Counted from the stretch's first letter, positions 42,622 to 52,278 are shown. The stretch: DNA of 64,000 nucleotides from an uncultured Oscillibacter sp. (GCA_900551885.1 URXS01000001.1:4265-68264), one strand, 5' to 3'. Numbers and translations: made by a program. Notes: generated by a model from the letters alone, not told the origin.

Positions 42622-44283
42622 ATGAGAAGCGACGTCATCAAGATCGGAGCCCCCGCCGCTCCCAACCGCTCCCTGCTCTACGCCCTGGGCTACACCAAGG
42701 AGGAGCTGGAGCGCCCCCTGATCGGCGTGGTGTGCTCCTACAACGAGATCGTTCCCGGCCACATGAACCTGGACAAGATCGCCGAGGCCGTCAAGGCCGG
42801 CATCCGGGCCGCCGGCGGCACACCGGTGGAGTTCCCCGCCATCGCGGTATGCGACGGCATCGCCATGGGTCACGTAGGCATGAAGTACTCCCTGGTCACC
42901 CGGGACATCATCGCCGACTCCACCGAGGCCATGGCTTTGGCCCACCAGTTCGACGGCCTGGTGATGATCCCCAACTGCGACAAGAACGTGCCGGGGCTGC
43001 TGATGGCCGCCGCCCGGGTCAACGTACCCACCATCTTCGTTTCCGGCGGACCCATGCTGGCCGGTACCATGAACGACGGCCGCCGCACCTGCCTGAGCCA
43101 CATGTTCGAGGCCGTGGGCTCCTACTACGCCGGCAAGCTGGACGAGGCGGGCCTGGAGGAGTATGAGAACAACGCCTGCCCCACCTGCGGCTCCTGCTCC
43201 GGCATGTACACGGCCAACTCCATGAACTGCCTGACTGAGGCCATCGGTATGGGCCTGCAGGGCAACGGCACCATCCCCGCCGTCTACTCCGCCCGGCTGC
43301 GTCTTGCCAAGCACGCCGGCATGCAGATCATGGAACTGGTGGCCAAAAACATCCGGCCCCGGGACATCATGACCGAGGCCGCCTTCCACAATGCCGAGAC
43401 CATCGACATGGCTCTGGGCTGCTCCACCAACACCATGCTGCACCTGCCGGCCATCGCCCACGAGTGCGGCATCGAGCTGAGCTTCGACATGGCCAACGAG
43501 ATCTCCGACAAGACCCCCAACCTGTGCCATCTGGCCCCTGCCGGCGACACCTATATGGAGGATCTGGAGCGGGCCGGCGGCGTGTATGCCGTCATGGCGG
43601 AGCTGGCCAAGGCAAATCTGATCGATACCAGCCTGATAACCTGCACCGGCAAGACCATCGCGGAAAACCTGGAAGGTGTGGTGAACCGGAACCCGGAGAT
43701 CATCCGGCCCATCGACAGCCCCTACTCCAAGACCGGCGGCATCGCCGTGCTGAAGGGCAATCTGGCCCCCGACGGCTGCGTGGTGAAACAGTCCGCCGTG
43801 GCCCCCGAAATGATGACCCACACCGGCCCCGCCCGGGTATTCAACTCCGAGGACGACGCCATCGCCGCCATCTACGCCGGCAAGATCGTGGCCGGCGACG
43901 TGGTGGTGATCCGCTACGAGGGTCCCAAGGGCGGCCCCGGCATGCGGGAGATGCTCAACCCCACCAGCGCCATCGCGGGCATGGGATTGGACAAGGACGT
44001 GGCCCTCATCACCGACGGCCGCTTCTCCGGCGCCACCCGTGGCGCCTCCATCGGCCATGTGTCCCCGGAGGCTGCATCCGGCGGCCCCATCGGCCTGGTA
44101 GAGGAGGGCGACAGCATCTCCATCGACATCCCCGCCCACACCATCACCCTGAACGTGGACGAGGCCACTCTGGCCGCCCGGAAGGCCAAGTGGGTCTGCC
44201 CGGAGCCCAAGATCAAGACCGGCTACCTGGCCCGGTACGCAAGAATGGTCTCCTCTGCTGACCGGGGCGCCGTGCTGGACTAA
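42622..44283 (+). CDS. ilvD: Dihydroxy-acid dehydratase
   Basis: The 553-residue iron-sulfur enzyme makes the 2-keto acids in valine and isoleucine synthesis. Cluster cysteines are in [10 protein letters not shown] near residue 119 and [16 protein letters not shown] near 190. The N-terminal [18 protein letters not shown] and the C-terminal [21 protein letters not shown] are family signatures. It is the last gene of the ilv operon, behind ACGGAGG. With the leu operon alongside, the window encodes the full route to leucine and valine apart from the transaminase. Confidence 0.95.
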   Translation: MRSDVIKIGAPAAPNRSLLYALGYTKEELERPLIGVVCSYNEIVPGHMNLDKIAEAVKAGIRAAGGTPVEFPAIAVCDGIAMGHVGMKYSLVTRDIIADSTEAMALAHQFDGLVMIPNCDKNVPGLLMAAARVNVPTIFVSGGPMLAGTMNDGRRTCLSHMFEAVGSYYAGKLDEAGLEEYENNACPTCGSCSGMYTANSMNCLTEAIGMGLQGNGTIPAVYSARLRLAKHAGMQIMELVAKNIRPRDIMTEAAFHNAETIDMALGCSTNTMLHLPAIAHECGIELSFDMANEISDKTPNLCHLAPAGDTYMEDLERAGGVYAVMAELAKANLIDTSLITCTGKTIAENLEGVVNRNPEIIRPIDSPYSKTGGIAVLKGNLAPDGCVVKQSAVAPEMMTHTGPARVFNSEDDAIAAIYAGKIVAGDVVVIRYEGPKGGPGMREMLNPTSAIAGMGLDKDVALITDGRFSGATRGASIGHVSPEAASGGPIGLVEEGDSISIDIPAHTITLNVDEATLAARKAKWVCPEPKIKTGYLARYARMVSSADRGAVLD

Positions 44284-44315
44284 GTCGATACTATGGAAGA
44301 AAGGGGATGAGCCCC

Positions 44316-45623
44316 ATGTACCGAGAAACCGCCCACCTGCTGCTCTACAGCGACCTGGCCAAGGATGAGATCCTCATTCGTCTGGGCGACATTATCCGGG
44401 ACTGGGAGAACGGCTCTGACAGAGACCTGCTGGTCCAGCGCTGCTACCGGGAGGTCAAGCGCCTCCTGGATCTGAGCACCGCCTGCGGCTTTGACGGCAA
44501 TCTCTGGCACTGCTACCTGACCTGGCTGATGATGACCAATGAGAACTCCTTCACCCGCACCTGCGAGCGGGAAGGGCCCAAGGAGGGCAGCGTCAACCAC
44601 TTCGCCAAAAACGACTTCGCCGTATTCCGGCGGCTGTTCGACTACGACTTTGCCCCCCTGGAACAGGACCTGGGGATTGACTGCTTCTCCACGGTCTGCA
44701 ACTACACAGCCATCCCCAAGCGGGAGCGGATGTACAACCGGGACATCAGTCTCCAGGTGCGGACGCTGTGCCGCGCCCTGGAGTCTGCCCCGGACGTGGA
44801 AGAGACCTTCCGGCTGGTGACCGATTACTACCGCCAGTATGGCTACGGTGTCTTTGCCATGAGCCGCGCCTTCCGCATCCGGCGGAAGGAGGAAGGCGTG
44901 GAGTTCCTGCCCATCAGCAACATCGATCAGGTGATGCTGTCGGACCTGCTGGGCTACGAGCAGCAAAAGACGGAGCTGCGCCGCAACACCGAGGCCTTTC
45001 TGGACGGCAAGGCCGCCAACAACGTGCTGCTGTACGGCGACGCCGGTACCGGCAAGTCCACCTCTGTCAAGGCCCTCATCAACGAGTACTACGACCGCGG
45101 GCTCCGGATGATCGAGATCTACAAGCACCAGTTCGGTGACCTGTCCGCCATCCTGGCCCACATCAAGAACCGCAACTACCGCTTCATCATCTTCATCGAT
45201 GACCTGTCCTTTGAGGAAAACGAGGTGGAGTACAAGTTCCTGAAGGCCGTCATCGAGGGCGGCGTGGAAACCCGGCCGGACAACGTGCTGATCTACGCCA
45301 CCTCCAACCGCCGCCACCTGATCCGGGAGACCTGGAACGACCGGACGGACATGGAGCACAACGGCGACATCCACCGCTCCGACACCATTGAGGAGAAGCT
45401 GTCTCTGGCCGCCCGCTTCGGCGTGGCCATCAACTTCAACGCCCCTACCCCCAAGGAGTACCAGCAGATCGTGCTGGCCCTGGCGGAACGGCAGGGTATC
45501 GGTGGCCTGGACCGCCAGGAGCTGCTGGCCATGTCCAACGCCTGGGAGGTCCGCCACGGCGGCTTCTCCGGCCGGACGGCCCAGCAGTTCGTCAACTATC
45601 TCAAGAGCCTGCCGCCTCAGTGA
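44316..45623 (+). CDS. DUF815 family AAA ATPase
   Basis: The 435-residue cytoplasmic protein ends in an AAA-type ATPase domain: P-loop LLYGDAGTGKSTSVKAL near residue 242, Walker B FIIFIDDLSFE near 290, and sensor segment IYATSNRRHLI. The ~200-residue N-terminal part is helical and specific to DUF815. The role of this family is not established. The ATG at 44316 is preferred because AAAGGGG ends 9 nt before it; an ATG at 44307 abuts that site. It follows ilvD by 32 nt on the same strand and might be read through from the ilv operon, without an obvious functional link. Confidence 0.85.
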   Translation: MYRETAHLLLYSDLAKDEILIRLGDIIRDWENGSDRDLLVQRCYREVKRLLDLSTACGFDGNLWHCYLTWLMMTNENSFTRTCEREGPKEGSVNHFAKNDFAVFRRLFDYDFAPLEQDLGIDCFSTVCNYTAIPKRERMYNRDISLQVRTLCRALESAPDVEETFRLVTDYYRQYGYGVFAMSRAFRIRRKEEGVEFLPISNIDQVMLSDLLGYEQQKTELRRNTEAFLDGKAANNVLLYGDAGTGKSTSVKALINEYYDRGLRMIEIYKHQFGDLSAILAHIKNRNYRFIIFIDDLSFEENEVEYKFLKAVIEGGVETRPDNVLIYATSNRRHLIRETWNDRTDMEHNGDIHRSDTIEEKLSLAARFGVAINFNAPTPKEYQQIVLALAERQGIGGLDRQELLAMSNAWEVRHGGFSGRTAQQFVNYLKSLPPQ

Positions 45624-45668
45624 GACAATGTTTCTCTCTACAGGCAATTCCAAATACCGCAATACGAA

Positions 45669-45692
45669 CGCCCACCCCAAAAGGGGTGGGCG
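45669..45692. terminator. GC-rich hairpin between DUF815 gene and lipoprotein gene
   Basis: A perfect 10-bp stem with AAAA loop separates convergent genes. No T-run follows directly, so termination strength is uncertain. Confidence 0.5.
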
Positions 45693-45718
45693 CTCGCAGT
45701 TTCTGTCGGATTTTTGAA

Positions 45719-46243
45719 TCAGGCCTGATCTTCGGCGGTAAAGTAGACGAAGAACACATCTCCCTCACTTCCGTCCTCAAAGAGCTCCAGATAGGAGATG
45801 GAAAAATCTTTCTCCCCTTCCGGCACCTCAAACACCAGTGTTCCGGTGCGCTCCTCGTCCACTGCCAGTTCATACTCTGTGGGCAGTTGCTGGTCGGAAA
45901 CCTGGTCCATATAATAGGTGAGCGGCAACGCATAGGCGTCCTCACTGTCGTCCGTCCACTGGGCCTGGAAATCCGTGTCGAACATGGGGATGCTCTCATT
46001 GAAGGTATTCTTGACGGTCACATCCGCCACCAGCAGCCGGTAACCCTCCGCAGGGATGTAGCCCTCGTAATCGTCACACAGGTAGGCGCTGTTGACGGTG
46101 TAGTCAAAGAACTCGGTGTGCATGGTATCTCCCATGCGTCCTTCGCCGTAGCCGTCCTGGGCCTCCCCCTCCTTGGGACCGCAGCCGGTCAGCAGCACCG
46201 CAGCCAACAGACAAATGACCCACAAAAGTCCGCTTCTCTTCAT
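45719..46243 (-). CDS. DUF4352-like lipoprotein
   Basis: This 174-residue protein has a signal peptide with lipobox LLTGC near residue 20 and then a single beta-sandwich-like domain. Features such as YRLLVADVTVKNTFNES and a C-terminal LVFEVPEGEKDFSISYLE match the DUF4352/telokin-like pattern of clostridial surface lipoproteins. The ATG at 46243 follows GAGGAGAGG. It stands alone between terminators. Its function is not known. Confidence 0.72.
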   Translation of the reverse strand: MKRSGLLWVICLLAAVLLTGCGPKEGEAQDGYGEGRMGDTMHTEFFDYTVNSAYLCDDYEGYIPAEGYRLLVADVTVKNTFNESIPMFDTDFQAQWTDDSEDAYALPLTYYMDQVSDQQLPTEYELAVDEERTGTLVFEVPEGEKDFSISYLELFEDGSEGDVFFVYFTAEDQA

Positions 46244-46423
46244 CGTCTTCCTCTCCTCATGATTTGTTTCATATGCCGCGGCAGGTCTTCCTGCCGAAAG
46301 CAGCCGGTTTTCAAGCGCATTCTCTGCGCCCATACTTTTCAAAATAAAAACATCCCATCTCATTTATCCTTATTTTATCAGACGTCTGTCTCTTTGAGAA
46401 GTCCCAATTTTCCTTTTGGAATT

Positions 46424-46455
46424 AAAAACGCCCCGGCTCTCACCGGGGCGTTTTT
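46424..46455. terminator. Terminator of the GntR/ABC operon
   Basis: ACGCCCCGG (46428-46436) pairs with 46443-46451, flanked by AAAA and TTTTT. It ends the minus-strand operon starting at 50202. Confidence 0.85.
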
Positions 46456-46474
46456 ACATGCCGCATACCTTCCA

Positions 46475-47860
46475 CTAGGGCAGACGGACGGTTAGCGGAG
46501 TATCATCCTCCAGATAACAATCCACTTCCCTGTCCAGGCTGAGGTAATAGCTGCCCAGATACTCCAGGCCCTCCGGCCCGTACAGCGCCAGGAAGCAGGC
46601 ACAGTTCCTGGCCAGTTCTCCGGCAAAGGCCAGCCGCTCTCCGTCGTAATCCAACGTAGGCTCATAGTATCGGGGGTCCAGGGCCTTCTCCTCCCAGATG
46701 GCGCTGAGGCTGCCCTCCAGGGTGGCCCGGCAGGCCTGGCCCGCCGTCTCCACCACCCGGAAGCGGTCGCTGGCCGTATCCACCACCAGGAAGTCCTCCC
46801 GCAGCCAGACATTGACCATCCTGTCATCCTCCGCCAGATTTTCCAGTACCGGCAAAGTCTGTGCGGCGGCGCCGGTTTCATCCAGCACCGTCAGGGTCAG
46901 CGTGTCACCCTGCTGGGTAAAGAGGTACATGGCGCCCTCCTCTCCCCCGCAGAGGTAGGCATACTCTACCGACGGGTCCACAGGACAAACCCGGACCGGA
47001 TCCCCAAAATGGATGGTGCTGGCGTCATAGTTGTCGATGATCTTAGTGGGCGTCAGTTCCACCGGCAGGAAGTAAACGCCATAGCCCAGGGGAAAGAGGC
47101 TGGTATCCAGAGGCCGTTCTCCTGGCACAGAGCTGAAAAGGAAATAGACGCCCCCCTCCCGCACCACGGAGCAGGTGTCAAAGGGCTGCAGCGCGCCGCC
47201 GCCATATCCGGTGACGTCTCCGTTTTCATCTTTATCCACACGGATCTCAAGGGTGACATCCTCCGGCACCGGAATGGGGAAATACTCCCGCAGCAGGGCC
47301 TGGAGCTGCAGCTCCGGGGTGTCCAGCTCCCCATCAATGACAAACCGTTCCACCTCCAGCGAGGCCGGCAGCAGTTCATCGAAGCTGTTTAATACATACA
47401 GGGGGTACACCTGGTAGTAATCCCGCAGCCGCACCACCTCCGTATAGTCCGTTGTTCCGGCGGGACAGCGGGAGGCCACATCGTTGTACGGCTTCTGCAT
47501 GCCGTACTGGTCCTCGGTTTCCCAGTCCCCGTTGGTGACACCGCTGTTGCCCATCACGTCCACCCACAGGCCCTGACTTCCATAGAAGCGGGTGCTCCTG
47601 CGTGCTTCGGCGCTGTAAGTATAGTCGGTGTGATAGGTGATCTCCGGCCCGGCAGTGATCTCCGTCTCCCAGAACAGATGCTGGTCCATGGAGGTCCGCA
47701 TCTCCAGGGAGACGCCCTCCGCCCGGGCGGCGTCTCCTTGGAGCACCACCTGCTCCGCGTCCACCGCCTCCCGCTGGGCATAAATGGCTCCGTGGGACCA
47801 GACGGTGAGCCCTACGGCCAGGGCCGCCAGTACCGCCAGGATACAAAACCGAATCCGCAT
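46475..47860 (-). CDS. Exported protein of unknown function in the GntR/ABC operon
   Basis: The 461-residue protein has an N-terminal signal-anchor (residues 4-24) and a large extracellular part with many beta-type segments; no catalytic motif is apparent. The C-terminal half (residues 290-450) contains repeated short strands reminiscent of a propeller (AYLCGGEEGAMYLFTQQGD, then FLVVDTASDRFRVVE). It begins 12 nt after the ABC ATPase gene, behind GAGGAGG, and ends the operon. Similar exported partners occur in YtrABCDEF-like operons. Its role is unknown. Confidence 0.6.
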   Translation of the reverse strand: MRIRFCILAVLAALAVGLTVWSHGAIYAQREAVDAEQVVLQGDAARAEGVSLEMRTSMDQHLFWETEITAGPEITYHTDYTYSAEARRSTRFYGSQGLWVDVMGNSGVTNGDWETEDQYGMQKPYNDVASRCPAGTTDYTEVVRLRDYYQVYPLYVLNSFDELLPASLEVERFVIDGELDTPELQLQALLREYFPIPVPEDVTLEIRVDKDENGDVTGYGGGALQPFDTCSVVREGGVYFLFSSVPGERPLDTSLFPLGYGVYFLPVELTPTKIIDNYDASTIHFGDPVRVCPVDPSVEYAYLCGGEEGAMYLFTQQGDTLTLTVLDETGAAAQTLPVLENLAEDDRMVNVWLREDFLVVDTASDRFRVVETAGQACRATLEGSLSAIWEEKALDPRYYEPTLDYDGERLAFAGELARNCACFLALYGPEGLEYLGSYYLSLDREVDCYLEDDTPLTVRLP

Positions 47861-47872
47861 AGCCGCCTCCTC

Positions 47873-48604
47873 TCACTCCGTCAGATCCGACAGAGCCTTG
47901 CTGACCCGGTCGGGGCGATAGTGGTACGTCTCCTTCACATAGGTCATCAGATCCCGGCCGGACTCCTCCAGCTCCTCCATGGAGGCATCCCCCACGATCC
48001 TGCCCTGGCGGATCAGCACCGCCCGTCCGATGAAGTTCTGGACCTCCTCCAGCAGGTGGGTGGACAGCAGCACCGTCTCCGTGGGCTCCAGGATGCCCAG
48101 CAGCACCTTGTAGAAGTCCTCCCGGTTGAACACGTCGTTTCCGGCAAAGGGCTCATCCATGAGGATGTAGTCGGCCCCCTGGCTCAGGGCCATGATGACC
48201 TCGAACTGGTTTTTCTGGCCGGTGGAGAAATGGCGCAGGGGCTTGCCGAAGGGCAGCTCAAAAAACTCCATCAGCGCCCGGAACCGCTTGTCCCGAAAGG
48301 TGGGAAAATGGGTCTGGTAGAAGAGGCGGTGATCCTCCGCCGTGAGGCCGGGAAAGAAGGAGTGCTCGCAGGTGGCAAAGGACAACCGGGCAATGTTTTT
48401 CCCGGTGACGGGCTCCCCGTCCAGCGTGATCTCCCCCTGGAAGCGCAGCAGACCCAGGATGCACTTGAGCAGCGTGGTCTTGCCGGCGCCGTTCTCCCCG
48501 AACAAGCCCACGATCTCCCCCTGGGGAATGGACAGGGACACGCCGTCCAGGGCCCGCTTCCCATTGGGGCCGTAGCTCTTGATAATCTCATGCAATTCGA
48601 TCAT
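47873..48604 (-). CDS. ABC transporter ATP-binding protein (YtrB/BcrA-like)
   Basis: The 243-residue ATPase has Walker A GENGAGKTT, Walker B YILMDEPFAGND and switch His in LLSTHLLEEV. The signature is FSTGQKNQ instead of LSGGQ, as in several YtrB/EcsA-type ATPases. It lacks a membrane domain and would work with the two membrane proteins encoded just upstream. The ATG at 48604 overlaps the upstream stop by 4 nt. GntR-controlled operons of this form often respond to cell-wall-active compounds; that is family knowledge, not shown here. Confidence 0.85.
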   Translation of the reverse strand: MIELHEIIKSYGPNGKRALDGVSLSIPQGEIVGLFGENGAGKTTLLKCILGLLRFQGEITLDGEPVTGKNIARLSFATCEHSFFPGLTAEDHRLFYQTHFPTFRDKRFRALMEFFELPFGKPLRHFSTGQKNQFEVIMALSQGADYILMDEPFAGNDVFNREDFYKVLLGILEPTETVLLSTHLLEEVQNFIGRAVLIRQGRIVGDASMEELEESGRDLMTYVKETYHYRPDRVSKALSDLTE

Positions 48605-49107
48605 AGCACCCTCCAAATCTTCTGCCACTGGTCCGGGGCAAGGCACGCCGCCGGCGTACAATTCATATAAATCACGTAAAACAGCATCAGGAATACCAGA
48701 ATCAGCACCAGTGCGATCAGGATAACGGTCCCGGGAATGGCCAGACACCGGCGGTGGTACTCCCACCGGTCCGGCAGCCGCCGCATCAGATACACCGGGC
48801 GGCTACCCTCCCGGTAGTGACCGGCGTAGTGAAGGGCCACCGTAACCACTGCCCACAGCAGCACTGCCCAAAGGCCCAGGAAGCTGCCGCCGATGATCTC
48901 CGGCAGATCCGCTATCATCCTGCCTGGCGCCAAAACTTTCCGGCCATTTTCCAAGGTAAACAGCTCGGACCGGGCGCTCCAATAGCTGGACAGGAACCAC
49001 ACCCAAGCCAATACCGTACCGCCGCCCAATCCCCAGAAAAATTGCACAACCTCCTGTTGGGCGTCCCGGTCCGGGGGTGCCCAGTGGCTCCAGTCAATCC
49101 GTGCCAT
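48601..49107 (-). CDS. Membrane protein of the GntR/ABC operon, shorter subunit
   Basis: This 168-residue protein has three hydrophobic segments (about residues 22-43, 72-94 and 123-148) and no recognisable enzyme motif. It starts at 49107 behind AAGGAGGTG, overlapping the preceding gene by 14 nt, and its stop overlaps the ATPase start. It is likely a permease subunit or accessory of the ABC system. I do not recognise the family with certainty. Confidence 0.65.
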   Translation of the reverse strand: MARIDWSHWAPPDRDAQQEVVQFFWGLGGGTVLAWVWFLSSYWSARSELFTLENGRKVLAPGRMIADLPEIIGGSFLGLWAVLLWAVVTVALHYAGHYREGSRPVYLMRRLPDRWEYHRRCLAIPGTVILIALVLILVFLMLFYVIYMNCTPAACLAPDQWQKIWRVL

Positions 49108-49804
49108 GGCGCACCTCCTTCCAGACGAAAACCAGGGCCACCACCGTGATTGCCAGTGCAAGGCCGCCTATAACGAGCCCATCAGGGCCGCTCCCTGTAC
49201 TGATTGGAAAGAAGAATACCGCCAGGAACGTCACGCCGTACACCGCCATGCCGGGGACATTCCGCCGCCGCCAGAAGGACCACGCGGAGCAGGTCAGCCC
49301 CAAAGACAGAGCGAAGAGCCCGTTGCGGACATAGATGCCCCAGTCCTCCAGGGGCAAAAGGCTATGGAACAGATGATCTTGGTGCGCCGTCAGAAAGAGG
49401 GTCTGGGCGCTGGAGAACCCCTGGTTCACATGGGCGAACCACCCGCACACCCCCAGGATCAACAGCAGTTGGAATCCCATCAGGGCCAGGAAGGCCAGGG
49501 CGTAGCACAGCCCCCACAGCACCACGGTAGCCATCTCGCCTACCTGCAGCCGTCCCAGCGTATACTGACACCGGCCGCCCCGCAGGTCGCTGCCCCAGAG
49601 GCAGCAAATCGCCGCCAGAACCAGTATCGCCCCCCGGAAAGCAAGGGACAGGCTGCTATCCAGCATAAAGCGCAAAAACTCTGCACCCAGGCCCATCCCC
49701 GCCACCAATGCTGCCTCTACCGCTGTCAAAATGGCAAACAGCACCAACAGCTTTCCGGTAACACCCCGGGCCGCCAGCAGAATCACCGACCAGTACCGTC
49801 TCAT
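49094..49804 (-). CDS. Membrane protein of the GntR/ABC operon, permease-like
   Basis: The 236-residue protein has about six hydrophobic helices, the size and pattern of an ABC-2-type permease subunit. It starts at 49804 with ATG overlapping the gntR-family stop (ATGA) and precedes the shorter membrane protein. With the ATPase it probably forms a complete exporter or peptide-antibiotic-sensing system. Sequence motifs are too weak to name the family. Confidence 0.65.
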   Translation of the reverse strand: MRRYWSVILLAARGVTGKLLVLFAILTAVEAALVAGMGLGAEFLRFMLDSSLSLAFRGAILVLAAICCLWGSDLRGGRCQYTLGRLQVGEMATVVLWGLCYALAFLALMGFQLLLILGVCGWFAHVNQGFSSAQTLFLTAHQDHLFHSLLPLEDWGIYVRNGLFALSLGLTCSAWSFWRRRNVPGMAVYGVTFLAVFFFPISTGSGPDGLVIGGLALAITVVALVFVWKEVRHGTD

Positions 49805-50202
49805 GGTTTTTCCTCCCCCTCTGTTTCCAACGGCCCGTCCCAAAGCCGCCGGATCTCCGCCAGAGCCTCCTCCTGGGAGACCCCCATCTGCCGCATGGCC
49901 CGTACCAGGCCCCCGGCTTCCTCCGCCAGCAGCGCCCGGCGAACCCGCTCCACCGTCTCTTCGTCCGCCGCCACCAAGCTCTTGGCCCCGGTGTGGGAGG
50001 TGATGATCCCCTCTTCCTCCAGTATCCGGTAGGCCTTCTGGACCGTGTTGGGATTCACGCCCAGCAGCGCCGACAGCGTCCGGCGGGAGGGCAGCTCGTC
50101 TCCGAAGCGGATGGTGCCCGCCACCAATCCCCGCTGGATATGGCGGATGATCTGCCGGTACAGAGGGCTCCCCTCCGCCGGAACAAAACCGTCAAAGATC
50201 AC
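49801..50202 (-). CDS. GntR-family (YtrA subfamily) transcriptional regulator
   Basis: The 133-residue protein has a winged helix (residues 8-75, SPLYRQIIRHIQRGL, then LPSRRTLSALLGVNPNTVQK) and only a short C-terminal dimerisation tail, the YtrA type. It is the first gene of the ABC operon. A large inverted repeat around the promoter (50224-50278) is a likely autoregulatory operator. YtrA-type regulators commonly repress their own ABC operon until an envelope stress or antibiotic appears; the trigger here is unknown. Confidence 0.87.
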   Translation of the reverse strand: MIFDGFVPAEGSPLYRQIIRHIQRGLVAGTIRFGDELPSRRTLSALLGVNPNTVQKAYRILEEEGIITSHTGAKSLVAADEETVERVRRALLAEEAGGLVRAMRQMGVSQEEALAEIRRLWDGPLETEGEEKP

Positions 50203-50223
50203 GCTGCCTCACCTCTTTCCGAA

Positions 50224-50287
50224 AACCGTATTATTTGAGTCATACACTTTTCAACTGTATTATATCAATAACACGGTTGCCTGTCAA
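50224..50287 (-). promoter_or_regulatory. Consensus promoter within an inverted-repeat operator
   Basis: On the minus strand TTGACA (50287-50282) and TATAAT (50264-50259) are 17 nt apart, a perfect consensus. AACCGTATTATT (50224-50235) and AATAACACGGTT (50267-50278) are inverted copies (11 of 12 match), one in the -35/-10 spacer and one downstream of the start, fitting repression by the GntR protein. Confidence 0.75.
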
Positions 50288-50433
50288 CTGTGCATGCCCG
50301 TGCAAATTGCAACACCGCCGAATCTCCTCCGGTATTCGACAGTCCGACCGTTTACCTGCGTGCAGTCTGTTCTTTCCAGGTCGGAGAAAAACCCGGTTGG
50401 GAAATCAGGACCCGGGACCACGGTCAACAGCAA

Positions 50434-50497
50434 TAAAAAATGCCTACAGCCGTTGAACAGGTGAAAGTACCTGTCCAATAAGGCCATAGGCATTTTT
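50434..50497. terminator. Bidirectional terminator with compound stem
   Basis: AAAAAATGCCTA...TAGGCATTTTT forms the outer stem, with an inner ACAGGT/ACCTGT helix. It ends the minus-strand gene at 50544. Between it and 50288 I see nothing. Confidence 0.8.
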
Positions 50498-50543
50498 AAA
50501 AATGGTCTGAACCTGTCTCTGGGGCTCCGCTTCTTCCTTTCCG

Positions 50544-51266
50544 TCAATCACGGAGCTTATGGCAGTATTGGGTACAAAGCTTATCTGTACACTCAGAGCA
50601 TTGCAAAGCGGCGTTGGAGTGATCCCAGAACCGCTCGGGGTACATCATCACGCACAGTTCCCACACCAGCCAAGCCACTGCGGACATGATCACAAGAGAC
50701 CCGGCAAAAAAACCACCCATATAGATCAGCGGAGAGAACATCATAAGATGGTCCCAGTTAAAGATCCTGCAAGTGGTACAGCAGCGGTTTTTCATAATCA
50801 GGCGGAAGGGACACCAGATCAGCACACAGATCAAATCGCAGACATAGAACACCACGGAGATCATAAACAGGGCGATCTTATCGATCACGCCGAAATAGTA
50901 CAATTGCCCAATTACCGCAATCAGCAGACACCAGATGATAAACACCTTATATGCGGCCTTTGTCGTGGAGACTATGTAGGTACGCAGCGCATTATGGTTG
51001 ATTTTTTCCCGTATGGGTCTGAAGCGGTTGGCAAAAAGTTTTTGGGAACCCAAGGGCACCTTGTTTTTGATGGGGATGATCTGGAGGAACATATCGATCA
51101 CCCACACGATCCACAAAAGGTGCAGGGGCGAGAAAACCTTAAAAAAGTTTAACCCATCCAGCACGGCAAAGAAATCCGGCCGGAATACGCACATGAGTCC
51201 ACATGCAATAAGAATCAGACAGCGCCCAACCAGCCGGGCAAAGTAAATCTTTCTGGTCGCAGACAT
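50544..51266 (-). CDS. Cysteine-rich membrane protein, unknown function
   Basis: The 240-residue protein has about five hydrophobic segments and two cysteine clusters: RCCTTCRIFNWDH near residue 160, between membrane segments, and CSECTDKLCTQYC at the C-terminus. The spacing could bind a metal or iron-sulfur centre, though no known motif matches. The ATG at 51266 follows AGAAGGATG; the longer upstream frame is not conserved-looking. It is monocistronic, with its own promoter and terminator, and is less GC-rich than its neighbours. I cannot assign a function. Confidence 0.6.
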   Translation of the reverse strand: MSATRKIYFARLVGRCLILIACGLMCVFRPDFFAVLDGLNFFKVFSPLHLLWIVWVIDMFLQIIPIKNKVPLGSQKLFANRFRPIREKINHNALRTYIVSTTKAAYKVFIIWCLLIAVIGQLYYFGVIDKIALFMISVVFYVCDLICVLIWCPFRLIMKNRCCTTCRIFNWDHLMMFSPLIYMGGFFAGSLVIMSAVAWLVWELCVMMYPERFWDHSNAALQCSECTDKLCTQYCHKLRD

Positions 51267-51311
51267 TTCATCCTTCTTTCTATGGAACAAAACAGGGGAA
51301 TGACAAGGTAA

Positions 51312-51341
51312 ATTGTAAACAAGAATCGCCCGCCATTTCAA
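51312..51341 (-). promoter_or_regulatory. Promoter of the cysteine-rich membrane protein gene
   Basis: On the minus strand TTGAAA (51341-51336) and TACAAT (51317-51312) are 18 nt apart. The rest of the 348-nt gap holds only the next gene's terminator. Confidence 0.55.
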
Positions 51342-51543
51342 AGTATAATATATTTTTATAGGAGCAGACAAGAGGGAATCTTGTGGAGTAGTCAATTTTT
51401 GCCGCAAGCCGGCAGCTTCGGCAGAGTCCTGCCAAAAGACGCCGAAGCGATTCACGAGAACGGCCTCTCTAGTCTGTCGGGACCGGAAAGAATGGCTGGC
51501 CAAATAAAAAGGTGGAATTCTGGTTTCAAGCTCATCAGAAAGC

Positions 51544-51574
51544 AAAACCGACTTGCATTTAGCAAGTCGGTTTT
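51544..51574 (-). terminator. Terminator of the DUF2798 gene
   Basis: A perfect 13-bp stem (51544-51556 with 51562-51574) has AAAA/TTTT ends and a 5-nt loop. Confidence 0.8.
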
Positions 51575-51614
51575 ACCCCATGATCAAAGAAACAGATACT
51601 GTGGCGGTCTCTGG

Positions 51615-52097
51615 TTATGCCAGCACTTTTCCCTCTGGGAACACGGAGCGAAACACGCGGCGTACCAGAGGACCGGCAATCAAAAACTGTACAGGCAGAG
51701 CCATAATGAAATTGCGGGGGATATTTGCGAGCCAATTTCCCGGTACAGCACTCCAGTTTCCGGTGTGGAATGCGCTCTCACAGGCACCGTAGAGAGACAT
51801 GATCACTACCATTCCCACTACCATAGCGCCGGAAATACAGAGAATTTTTTTCAGCGGGCCGTCATCCGGCTTGATCAGATAACGGAATGCAAACCCTTTT
51901 GCAAGCTTGGAGACCAAAAACCAGTCGCAGCACATGGCAAACAAATAGGCTATGGGGAAACCGATCCACCCGGTGACCACAATCTTCAGGTTAAAGGCTC
52001 CATACTGGAACGCCACATTATAGATACTCATCCAGAGTACCATAAAAAAGCACATCATAACTGTGTAAATTAAGCTCTCCCGCTTATTTTGAGGCAT
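51615..52097 (-). CDS. DUF2798 family membrane protein
   Basis: This 160-residue protein has four hydrophobic segments. The C-terminal RNFIMALPVQFLIAGPLVRRVFRSV pattern is shared by DUF2798 proteins (read here as RNFIMALPVQF then GPLVRRVF). The first half repeats the pattern weakly (GWIGFPIAYLFAMCCDWFLV), suggesting a duplicated two-helix unit. Its function is not known. A TATAAT at 52151-52146 with TTACGA 18 nt upstream may be its promoter. Confidence 0.75.
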   Translation of the reverse strand: MPQNKRESLIYTVMMCFFMVLWMSIYNVAFQYGAFNLKIVVTGWIGFPIAYLFAMCCDWFLVSKLAKGFAFRYLIKPDDGPLKKILCISGAMVVGMVVIMSLYGACESAFHTGNWSAVPGNWLANIPRNFIMALPVQFLIAGPLVRRVFRSVFPEGKVLA

Positions 52098-52278
52098 ATT
52101 TTCAATTTCCTTTCCAAACCTTTATATTTTGCGCAGAACGCAGCTATTATATCATATCTTATTTTTTCCTCGTAATTGTAGGTTCTTCTAAATCTGAAAG
52201 CACGTACTGCCGTTTTCCAGCATGGAAAAATCAAATCTTGACGAAGTGAACAGCATGGATGCAGTTCCCATATCCGCT

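Noticed and set aside
44316..45623. DUF815 ATPase as part of branched-chain biosynthesis
   Set aside because: It follows ilvD closely, but nothing in its domains relates to the pathway, and this family occurs in many contexts.
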